Shown piece after piece: positions 55,029-64,000 of a stretch of DNA of 64,000 nucleotides. The stretch spans positions 81,105,942-81,169,941 of the forward strand of contig CM019826.1 in the NCBI GenBank assembly GCA_009763385.1. Direction: 5' to 3'. Position 1 is the first letter of the stretch. Each line of letters opens with the position of its first letter. Origin of the DNA: Coix lacryma-jobi var. lacryma-jobi (Eukaryota > Streptophyta > Magnoliopsida > Poales > Poaceae). The position numbers and the translations under genes were made by a program. The notes beneath the pieces are model-generated. The model did no database searches, had not been told where the DNA came from, and saw only the letters and a program-made list of their open reading frames with translations.

Positions 55029-55284
55029 ACCCGTCTTTAGGAGATGGAGATCCCGTGTGTCTGTACCACCTGCTTACCTAAAACCTTAGTCTAGGTTTGG
55101 GAGCGTTAGTCTGTCTTTTGTTAAGTCAGTCTGTATCTTTCTTTTCGTACCTTTTTCCCCTTATCGGTCAGTTGTGTCTGTCAGAAATCTTTATCAATCT
55201 ATCAACCTTTGTATCAGAAGGAGCTATCAGTCTGTTGTTTTCAGAACTCTATCTATGAATGCTAAGTTCCAAGTTGCTTAACAG
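55029..55284 (+). other. Spacer between the H3-like ORF and gag of F
   Basis: T-rich, with no ORF of note; TCTGTTGTTTTCAGAAC at about 55231-55247 could be a splice acceptor for a gag message. Confidence 0.35.
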
Positions 55285-56355
55285 ATGCCTGTGAACACTC
55301 GCACTGGAGCTGGAGGTTCTGATGATGCCAACCTTCCAAACCCTCCACCTATTCCTGCTACGCTAGCAGATGCCATTGCAGCCTTGGCAGCTGCTGCTAA
55401 CCTGATGGCTCAAAACCAAGTGCAACAGAACAATGGTCACCGTGGTCGTCACGACATCAACCGTGAGGCTACATATGTGGATTTCACCGAGACCCGTCCA
55501 CCAGTTTTCACCAAAGCAGATGAACCCCTGGAAGCTGATGATTGGCTCCGCACTATGGAGCAAAAGTTCAGTCTTCTCCGCTGTACCGACATCCAGAAGC
55601 CCCGGTTCGCTTCCCAGCAGCTTCGTGGTCCAGCAAGCGCTTGGTATGCCAACCTGTTGGCTGCCCAGCCAGAAGGTCATCAGTTGACCTGGGAAGAGTT
55701 CCGCACCGCTTTCCGTGCCCATCATATCCCTTCGGGATTAATGAAGATGAAGCTTGATCAGTTTCTGGCACTGCAGCAGAAGGACTCCTCAGTGATGCAG
55801 TACGTGGGTCAGTTCAACCATCTTAGCCAGTATGCCTCAGAGTATGTCAACACAGATGAAAAGAAGAGGGATTGTTTCCTTAGAGGTCTGCATCCTAAGA
55901 TCCGCAGAAGTCTGTCTAATAACCTGACCGATTCGTATCATGATGCTGTTGACCGGGCTGTCGCTTTTGAAGAGAGCAACCGTCAGTACCAAGAGGAGGA
56001 GAAGAAGAAGAAAGCAGGATCCAGCAGCTTCTCTGGCAATCACAAGCGCCAGAGGGTCATATACCACCCCAGTCACCACAAAAATCGCCTACCTTACCCC
56101 AACCAGCAAGTGGTCGTCCGTACCGCGGCCACCACCCATAATGCCAACCAGCAGAGTGCCACACAGCCGAACGCCCCAGGTGTTCGTATCACCACTCCAC
56201 AAACAGCCTACAACCATCCCTGCTACAACTGCGGCCAGCTTGGTCACTGGTCTCGTGAGTGCCCAAAGCCCAAGAGGTATGCCCAGAATACTCAGAAGAA
56301 TCCTGGAGGATCTCAGCAGCAGCAGCAACACTGTGTCCAGCAGCAGCATGTTTAG
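55285..56355 (+). CDS. gag: Gag of element F
   Basis: ATG at 55285. The capsid domain of Retrotrans_gag type has DWLRTMEQKF, FASQQLRGPASAWYANL, LTWEEFRTAFRAHHIP and FLRGLHPKIRR. The CCHC knuckle CYNCGQLGHWSREC is at about residues 312-325. It ends at TAG (56353-56355) after a glutamine-rich run. The same frame continues 25 codons later into pol without a shift, so the TAG is either a mutated CAG or a gag-pol readthrough stop; Tekay-type elements usually have one gag-pol frame. Confidence 0.9.
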   Translation: MPVNTRTGAGGSDDANLPNPPPIPATLADAIAALAAAANLMAQNQVQQNNGHRGRHDINREATYVDFTETRPPVFTKADEPLEADDWLRTMEQKFSLLRCTDIQKPRFASQQLRGPASAWYANLLAAQPEGHQLTWEEFRTAFRAHHIPSGLMKMKLDQFLALQQKDSSVMQYVGQFNHLSQYASEYVNTDEKKRDCFLRGLHPKIRRSLSNNLTDSYHDAVDRAVAFEESNRQYQEEEKKKKAGSSSFSGNHKRQRVIYHPSHHKNRLPYPNQQVVVRTAATTHNANQQSATQPNAPGVRITTPQTAYNHPCYNCGQLGHWSRECPKPKRYAQNTQKNPGGSQQQQQHCVQQQHV

Positions 56356-59300
56356 AAAGGCAAAGTTGTCAAGAAGCACGGGCAAGTCTACTACACCACT
56401 GTCGGCGACATCCCAGAAGGAGAGCCCGTCATGATCGGTAGGTTTCCCGTTGCCAATCATCCTGCAGTCGTGTTGTTTGATTCTGGTGCATCGCATTCCT
56501 TCATCAGTCGTACATTTGTCGTTAAGCATGAGATATCAATTGGGGAGTTGAAAGAAAGTTTGTGCATATTTTCGCCTGGAGGGCGTATAAGTACTAAGGA
56601 AGTGGTTCTCCGTATACCAGTAATGTTGGGGGAACATGTATTTCCTACCACCATGATAGTGCTACGTGATCAGGAGATAGATGTCATTTTAGGCATGAAT
56701 TGGATGTGCCAGTATAAAGCCATGATCGACATCCTGAATAGAGTTGTGAGAGTGGACATTCCTAACAGCACCTCCAAACTCCTTCTCCAACTTCCAATGC
56801 CTCGAAAACCAGCAGCCACTCAAATAAATACCGCCTATGTCCTAGAAACCAGAGACATCCCCGTGGTCTGTGAATTCTCTGATGTTTTTCCTGAGGATTT
56901 GCCTGGTGTGCCTCCTGACCGTGATGTCGAGTTTGCCATAGAGCTAAAGCCCGGGACTGCTCCCATATCCCGCAGGGCTTATCGAATGCCTCCCAGAGAG
57001 TTGGCAGAGCTAAAAATCCAATTACAAGATTTGTTGGACAAGGGTTTCATTCGCCCAAGCTCGTCTCCTTGGGGCTGTCCTGCAATCTTTGTAAAGAAGA
57101 AAGACAAGACTCTCAGAATGTGCATTGATTATCGCCCACTCAACGAGGTCACCATCAAAAATAAATATCCCTTGCCTCGTATTGATCTTCTCTTTGACCA
57201 GTTAGCTGGAGCCAAAGTATTCTCCAAGATCGATCTCAGATCTGGCTACCACCAAATAAAGATTCGTCCTGAAGATATTCCTAAAACAGCTTTCACCACC
57301 AGATACGGCCTATATGAGTACTTGGTCATGTCCTTCGGTTTGACCAATGCCCCTGCTCATTTCATGTACCTCATGAACTCTGTGTTCATGCCAGAGCTTG
57401 ATAAATTCGTGGTCGTGTTCATTGACGACATCCTTGTCTACTCAAAAACCCCTGAAGATCACGCCGAGCATCTTCGTATCGTTCTATCCCATCTCAGAGA
57501 ACATCAGCTGTATGCCAAGTTCAGTAAATGTGAATTCTGGTTAGATCAGATATAGTTTCTTGGTCATGTCCTATCCGCTGAAGGTGTGTCAGTTGACCCT
57601 GGTAAAGTGGCAGACATTCTGGATTGGAAGCCACCTACCACTGTTTATCAAGTCCGCAGCTTTATGGGAATGGCTGGATATTATCGTCGATTCATTCCGG
57701 ATTTCTCCAGAATCGCCAAGCCTATCACTGAGTTAGTAAAGAATTCTGTGAAGTTTGTCTGGTCACCAGCCTGTGAGCAAGCCTTTCAAACTCTGAAGAA
57801 ACTGTTAACTACATCACCAGTGCTAGCCCAGCCGAACATTGAAAAGCCCTTTGATGTCTTCTGTGATGCATCTGGTACTGGTTTGGGCTGTGTTTTGATG
57901 CAAGAAGGTCGAGTGATCGCATATGCCTCCCGACAGCTTAAGCGACATGAAGAGAATTATCCAACCCATGATCTTGAGTTAGCAGCAGTGGTGCATGCCT
58001 TAAAGATCTGGCGTCATTATCTGTTGGGCAGTACCTGTAATGTGTACACTGATCACAAAAGCCTGAAGTATATCTTCACTCAAGAGGAACTGAATATGAG
58101 GCAGAGAAGATGGCTTGAGTTAATTAAGGACTATGATCTTGAAGTGCATTACCATCCGGGTAAGGCGAATGTGGTTGCCGATGCGCTCAGTCGCAAGTCA
58201 TATTGCAACTATCTGACGATGAAACCCTATGATTCTTCTTTGTGTTATGAGCTGGAAAAGTTGAATATTGAAATGATTCCACAAGGAACTCTGAATAATA
58301 TCAGAATAGAAACCCCTATCAAGGAGCAGATCATCGCTGCACAGAAAGATAACCCTGGAATCAAGCACATCATCGAAAAGGTCCAATCCGGAAAGGCTGA
58401 TTGTTTCAGGATTGATGATACAGGAGTAGTAAGGTATAAGAATCGGTTAGTAGTTCCTAAAGTGCCTGAGTTAAGAAAGTTAATCCTTGATGAAGCACAT
58501 TTGACTAGATTCTCCATCCACCCCGGTAGCAACAAGATGTACCAGGACTTGAAGCAAAGGTTCTGGTGGACAAAGATGAAGATTGAGATCGCCCGGTATG
58601 TCGCTCAGTGTGATACTTGCCAGAAAGTCAAAGCCGTGCACATGAGGCCCGGAGGAGAATTGCAACCTTTACCTGTACCTGCTTGGAAATGGGACGATAT
58701 CAGTATGGATTTTATCAATGGGCTACCAAAGACACCAAAAGGTTTTGATTCCATCTGGGTGATCGTGGATCGCCTCACTAAGCAAGCTCATTTCCTGCCA
58801 GTCAAAACCAGCTACACCGTCCCCACATATGCCACTTTGTACAAGAACCACATAGTGAAACTCCATGGCATACCCAAGACCATTGTCTCTGATCGTGGTA
58901 CTCAGTTTGTCGCAAAGTTCTGGAAAGCGTTCCATACCTCACTTGGAACCAAGCTCTTGCATAGTACAGCATATCATCCACAAACAGATGGACAAACTGA
59001 GCGAGTCAACCAAGTGTTAGAGGATATGTTGAGAGCATGTGTGCTCACCTTCGCAGATACTTGGGATAACTGTTTGCCCTTGGCAGAATTCTCATATAAT
59101 AACAGTTACCAAGAGAGCATCAAAATGGCACCCTTTGAAGCACTGTACTGTCGCCGTTGTCGTACACCTCTCAGTTGGTCTGAACCTGGAGAAAGAGAAT
59201 TCTTTGGAGTTGACCTAGTGAAAGATATGGAAGAAAAAGTCAAGCAAATACAAGAGAATATGAAAATTGCGCAATCTCGACAGAAGAGCTATGCCGACAA

Positions 59301-59751
59301 AAGACGTCGACCTCTGAAGTTTCAAATTGGAGATTATATGTACCTGAAAGTCTCACCCACCAAAGGAGTCACTCGTTTTGGAGTTAAAGGGAAGTTAGCA
59401 CCTCGCTATATTGGTCCCTTTGAAATTCTGGAATGTTATGGCAAGGTAGCTTACAAGCTAAGATTGCCCGATCATCTTTCTGCCGTCCATAATGTGTTTC
59501 ACGTCTCCCAACTCAAGAAGTGTCTCCGAGTACCCGAACACGTGGTGGAAGTTGAAGGTGTTGAATTAGAACCCGATCTGTCATACTCTGAATATCCAGT
59601 TCGTGTGTTGGATTACAAGGACCGTGTTACCCGGAGGACTACCACGAGATGGTACAAGATCCAGTGGAACCAACACTCTGAAGAAGAAGCCACTTGGGAG
59701 TCTGAAGACTTCTTAGCAAAGAACTATCCCGACTTTCTCGATACTCTGTAG
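56356..59751 (+). pseudogene. pol: Pol of F: protease, RT, RNase H, integrase, chromodomain; one internal stop
   Basis: Protease LFDSGASHSFIS (about 56476). Reverse transcriptase CIDYRPLNEVT, SKIDLRSGYHQI and VVFIDDILVYSK; a TAG at 57553-57555 breaks it before FLGHVLSAEG. RNase H has DASGTGLGCVL, EENYPTHDLEL and TDHKSLKYI. Integrase has the zinc domain (H..H, CDTCQ), the catalytic residues in MDFI, VSDRGTQF and GQTERVN, and the GPFEI/VFHVSQLKK C-terminal motif. It ends in a chromodomain (PVRVLDYKDRVTRRT, YKIQWNQHSEEEATWE). Ty3/gypsy order with a chromodomain of the Tekay/Del type. Confidence 0.93.
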
Positions 59752-59810
59752 ATGTAAGGTTTTACCCTTGTCCTTCTTAAGACGCAGAATCTCGGGGTGA
59801 GATTTCTTTT

Positions 59811-59822
59811 AGGGGGGAAGGC
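59811..59822 (+). other. Polypurine tract of F
   Basis: AGGGGGGAAGGC immediately before the 3' LTR. Confidence 0.85.
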
Positions 59823-62800
59823 TGTAACACCTCTGGTGTTTAATATGTAATTAACCTGACATGTCATCATCATTAGTCATTAATCATTCTTGCCTTGCAT
59901 TTATGTTTGCTTAGTACTTATGTAGCAATCTCTTTTCAAAAACCCTAAAGCCCAAATCTTCCTTTAAGGGCAAAAATGGTAATTTCACCTCTGTGACTAG
60001 TCTTGTGTATTTCTTGTTCAGTTTAGTGTCTTGAAGCTTTGCTGTGTTGTTCAAAACCCAAAATCAAAAACAGATTTCAAATCCCTTTGAAAAACCCTAA
60101 ATTCCAAACCCTGGTTTTTACCCCTCTTTTAATAATTTAAAAACTATTCAAAATTTGGAGTTGGTCCAAAACGCAAAGTTGTAAATCTCATCTAGAGGAA
60201 CAACTTTGGTATTTGCAGATTTTCAAGTTTCTATATAAAATCAAAAGTAATTTTGAAATTATTCAAATCTTAAAAGTGTCCCCTTTTCTGATTTCGAAAA
60301 TAATTCAAGAACTGTTTGGAATTTGAAAATATTCTTTTTGACAAAGTTGTAGATCTCCTTTTTCTGCACAACTTTAGTATTTTGAGTTTTTGCTGCTCAG
60401 TTTAATTTTTGGGAGAAATTTGCAAAATACAGAAAGTCAAACCCTACACCCTAGCCCTGTTCATCTTCTACCTAGGGCCAGGGGGGCCGGTCATGGCAGC
60501 TCGCCGGCGCCGCGTGCGCCACGCGCCTGGCAGCTACTCGCCTGCCTCCAACCTGCCACCGCTGTCCGCGCCATCATTCCGCATCCGCACGCGCAAGCGC
60601 TGACCTCCGCCCCCGTCCCCCACTGCTCCCCGACATCGCCGCCGCGTGGCCGTCGCCGGCAAGCACGACGCCCGGGTCCCAAACTGATTTCCGTCCGTTC
60701 TTCATCATGAGATCGATAGCACGTGCCACGGGCATTCTTATCCACCCCCGCGCGCTCCCTAACGGTCCCTGGCCGCGGTTATAAAAGGCCCGCCGGCCGG
60801 CCGGAGCAGCTCACTCACCTCCGCCACCGTCGCCAGCTCACTCCAGAGTCTCCGCCGCTCCACCACCTAGCCCAGAAGCTCCGCCTTGAGCTCGCGAAGC
60901 TTCCCAGCCCCTCAATTTTACCTCCGCCGCCTCCAATCGCCCGGCGTAACTCCATCTTCCCAAACTCCGGCGAAACACCGGTGAGCTCGGGTTCGGGAAA
61001 TCCCCACTCTCCGGCCATGATCATCTTTCTCCGACCCCTGTGTCAGCTTCCCTGTCTTCTTGCGGCTCTGACCGTGCCATTGTGACCTCGTGCGGTGCAC
61101 AGGATCGCCGTAGCGCCGAGCGCCGCCGTGAACGCCCGCCGAGCTCCATCGACCACCTTGTTCCGTCCCGCCGAGTCCTGCCTCCGACCCATGGTAAGCA
61201 CTCGAAGCCCCCGGTCTCTGCTTCCACTCCGCTTCGCCCGAGCCAGGCCTCGAGTAAGCACTCGCTCGAGCCAGGGCTCGAGCAGACACGTACCCTCGCC
61301 ACTTCGCCCGAGCCTAGCCTCGAGCGGACTCACGCACCCTCAGCTTCGCCGAGCCTAGTCTCGAGCAAGCATGCACCCTCCGCTTCGCCCGAGCCTCCCG
61401 GCCAGGCCTCAGACGAAACGATCGTTTTCCGTCTCGCCCGAGCCTCCCGGCCAGGCCTCGGACGAAACGATCGTTTTCCGTCTCGCCCGAGCCTCCCGGC
61501 CAGGCCTCGGACGTCCGTTTGTTTCCGCTTCGCCCGAGCCCTGCGAGGGAGGAGCACAATGCTCTTTTCCTTTTTGGAAGTTGTGAATAGTGTTCCTTTT
61601 TCATCTTTTTGTATGATTTTCTGTATTGCTCTAAAAATTCTGAAAATTTTATAGTTGAGTCTTTATACTATGTAGTATTTTATAAAAATATGAAACTTGA
61701 CTTTTCTGCAAGAATTTGAAAATGTAAAATCCCTCTTTAATTAATAAATGGATGGTTTTGGATTTTTAGAAAATCTTTTATAACTCCAAAAATCATGAGA
61801 TAAATTTTTGTGAGCTTTCTATGCCATATTTAGTCTCTGGTGAAATTTTGAAGTCTTTTGGAACAAGTTGATTTGTGAGCATTTATCTTTAATTGTTAAA
61901 TAGTGCCTTTTGTTAATTAATGTCTGATTTTATTTGAGCACCTTAATGACCTCCAAAAATTATGAAATTTGTTTTGCCGTCTATCTACACCATAATAAAC
62001 TTATGTGATTAATTTGGTAATTTTTGGAGCAACTGCATAAAAAGACCTTTTTAAATAATTAAGAAAAACAGAAAAGGTGATTAAGTTTCATGTTGTATGC
62101 CCTGTGTTGCATTGTTCATGCTAGCATACTCATGAGCATGCATCATTGCATTCGTATAGTCACCGAAGAAGGCGTCAAGATCGAGGCAGCCGCTGACGAA
62201 CCTGTCCCTGAGGCTACCCCGAGCTCCGACAACTGCCCTGCCGGCCTCGAGCCTGCCCTCTTTGCTCTTCAAGGCAAGCCCCGGTGCATTTAACCCCTTT
62301 GCTTGAATTTATAAATGATTTCCTTATATGCTTTTGAGTTAAATTATTGCATTAGGTTTATAGGAGTTGTGTGCTATCCTAATTGATGCACTATCCACCT
62401 TGACCACTGATACACCTGATACCTGCTTTTCAAAAGTATTTGAAAAATGCTTAGCAATGCTTATTGAATTAGACTTTGCAATAAAAATGCCAATTTCAAA
62501 AGTATGATCACTGAAAGAATCTTTATGGGAATTTGGCTTTACTTCCCGTTCGATGACCGCTTGCCTAGCTAGCATGTGGTCATTGTCGAGAAGAGGTTGT
62601 CCGCGCGTACGGTGCCGTCATGTTGTAGTCCGGGACTCAACAGTTGACACCGACCGGGACAGGGTTGAAAAACCGACAGGACCTGTACTCTTGGGTTAGA
62701 GTCCCGAGGTGCTTGTCGCTGGTGGAAAAATGTAGGGACCATCCGTATGGGGGCCTGCTGGTCAAGACTTGTAACTATTCACATACTTCGGAAAGCTCTG

Positions 62801-63754
62801 GCTCCGAGGAATCCTTTATTGGACCGACAAACGCGCACTGGGAGTGGAGAGATGGCGGAAGTAGCATGTACCCACGTGGTCGTCGTACCTGGATAGGAGT
62901 GGTGTACTGTACTTCCGGGTGGCGTAGGACCGGGCCCAATCTTGGAGGAATCGTGGTAGACGAGTTGGCATATGCAAGCTTGGGTGCTACATATGTAGTG
63001 TGGATAGGGATCCTCAGCTGAGTATTATTTATCCGGATTAACGTTGCTCCTCGGTTATGGAGACTTGGTCCACTGACTGTCAACGGAGAGTGGTTCTCAA
63101 CTAGGTATGTTTTGAAATGTAAAATGAATCATGAACGATGAAGAATTGAAGAATACTGAATCTTTCCAAAATAAAATAAGGTTTACAAAATGCTTTTCTG
63201 CAAAATACCTGATCTTGCTTAAGCCTTACCTTGACTACCCTAAGCCTCTCATTCCTGAGTCTTCTCCCTTTTCTTTAGTCGGGTAAGTCTTGTTGAGTAC
63301 CCCAGTACTCAGGGTTTGTTACCCATGCTGCAGGTATGACAGAGTCCCCGATGTGTCTTGCACCCTGCTGCGTGACCATCGTCCAGGAAGAGGCCGATGA
63401 GGCCGAAGAATAGTTGTACACCCTCGGGCTGGGTGATTATAAGTATCTTTGCTGTTCTCCACTACGTTGCCTATGTCTATCTCTATTATCAGAACTTGGT
63501 TTGTAATAACTGCACCTTAATTTCTATTTGGAACCCTGCTTTGTAAAACTATTGTTATTTAAGTCTTCCGCTCTTTATTCCGATGTTATTTGTAAAAGTA
63601 TGCAATGCTATAACCGAATTGTGAGATGATCCTGCGGACATTGGGCACTGATGTAGCACGGTGGCGAACAGGTCTTAATCACATGGAACATGGGTTCGGC
63701 TGTCAGAGGTTGACAGGGACACGTGGGCCATGAGATTAGGGCCGTTCCGTCACA
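59823..63754 (+). repeat. 3' LTR of F
   Basis: Matches 50210-54092, with TATAAAA at 60780-60786. It is 49 bp longer, exactly one extra unit of the repeat at 61391-61513. Confidence 0.93.
61391..61513 (+). repeat. 49-bp tandem repeat in the F LTR
   Basis: GAGCCTCCCGGCCAGGCCTC recurs at 61391, 61440 and 61489, 49 bp apart; the 5' LTR has two of these (about 51779 and 51828). The unit also carries ACGATCGTTTTC. Confidence 0.85.
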
Positions 63755-64000
63755 AAAACTCAACTTATCTTGTGGGTTAGCATGATGCAAATGTTGGTTC
63801 AAATGCAATTGTGAAACACCCTTGGAAGCATTCCTCAAAAGGACAACTCGAGGAGAAGAACGAGTCGTACCACGGGAAAAGAGGCAAACACATTCCAAGG
63901 TTTTCTGAGAAGAACCAATGGAAGCACCATGAGAAGCATGTCATGGATCAACACAAGAAGCATTAGAAGCATGTCCACGAGCATGACCTAACTCACTAGA
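63755..64000 (-). pseudogene. Gag-pol spacer of D, cut by F and by the window end
   Basis: After the AAAAC duplication the minus-strand frame 63898 to 63755 reads RVVLLRNASKGVSQLHLNQ and LHHANPQDKLSF, then joins VTKSWVPKYM at 50209. The style is that of the gag C-terminus in SIRE-type copia elements. Other stops are present. Confidence 0.5.

Larger units (their letters stand above)
50210..63754 (+). mobile_element. Element F: Tekay/Del-type Ty3/gypsy chromovirus retrotransposon
   Basis: 13,545 bp, flanked by AAAAC at 50205-50209 and 63755-63759. LTRs are 3,883 bp (50210-54092) and 3,932 bp (59823-63754). Order: LTR, primer site, extra ORF, gag, pol (protease, reverse transcriptase, RNase H, integrase, chromodomain), polypurine tract, LTR. 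Two TAG codons break gag-pol; the extra ORF is intact. LTRs differ by scattered substitutions and one 49-bp repeat unit. Confidence 0.95.
35810..64000 (-). mobile_element. Element D: deleted minus-strand copia relative, extends past window
   Basis: On the minus strand the 3' LTR is 38313-35810. Before it come the 3' region (39638-38314 and 50209-47877, split by E), a trace of RNase H and RT linker, and a gag-pol spacer (63999-63755, split from the rest by F). The order and sequence match C, but protease, integrase and nearly all RT are missing. The 5' LTR lies beyond 64000. Confidence 0.8.

Overview
The window is about 64 kb of plant intergenic DNA, almost certainly from a grass. It holds no recognisable host gene and no rRNA or tRNA gene. 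Nearly all of it is LTR retrotransposons inserted into one another, plus a fragment of a CACTA DNA transposon. The plant assignment rests on the lineages seen: Athila-like gag and protease, a Tekay/Del-type chromodomain integrase, SIRE/Maximus-like Ty1/copia with a very long gag and long 3' region, and a CACTA transposase with DUF4218 and DUF4216. The grass assignment is an inference from the GC-rich LTR palindromes and overall style. I cannot name the species.

Layout, left to right. (G) 1-548 and 5176-5727 are remnants of an old Athila-type element, split by a nearly intact non-autonomous element (Element 1, 549-5175, target-site duplication TAGTT, LTRs almost identical). 5728-6325 is an antisense CACTA transposase remnant. 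(A) starts at 6326: LTR, leader and gag to 10037, then protease and 3' sequence at 34371-35809. A is interrupted by (B) 10038-34370 (duplication CTGTG), which is interrupted by the copia element (C) 13492-30137 (duplication GTCTT), which is interrupted by its deleted relative (C2) 22737-27947 (duplication GGTGT). Downstream A is interrupted again at 35810 by (D), a minus-strand, internally deleted copia relative that runs past the window end. D contains (E) 39639-47876 (minus strand, same family as A, duplication TACAC) and (F) 50210-63754 (plus strand, chromodomain Ty3/gypsy, duplication AAAAC). The exact 5-bp duplications and the reading frames that resume across each insertion fix this order of events.

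How the parts work together. F is the only element with a near-complete gag-pro-RT-RNaseH-integrase-chromodomain set, broken by two TAG codons. A, B and E are gag-protease elements with no reverse transcriptase or integrase, so they must have moved using enzymes from elsewhere. Element 1 carries a short gag-like ORF and a second ORF of unknown function. C is a full-length copia element with many coding lesions; C2 and D are deletion derivatives.

Most notable observations: (1) F has an intact 201-codon ORF between its 5' LTR and gag whose first residues copy the histone H3 tail, with K4 and R8-K9-S10-T11 in register, followed by a coiled coil and an acidic tail. (2) The copia LTRs carry an array of short hairpins whose stems differ between units but stay paired, around a constant GGGCC-type loop. 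(3) A and E carry two retropepsin domains in tandem, the second without the catalytic motif. (4) The LTRs of A and B contain an extra primer-binding site, and several elements carry a second copy of the polypurine tract.
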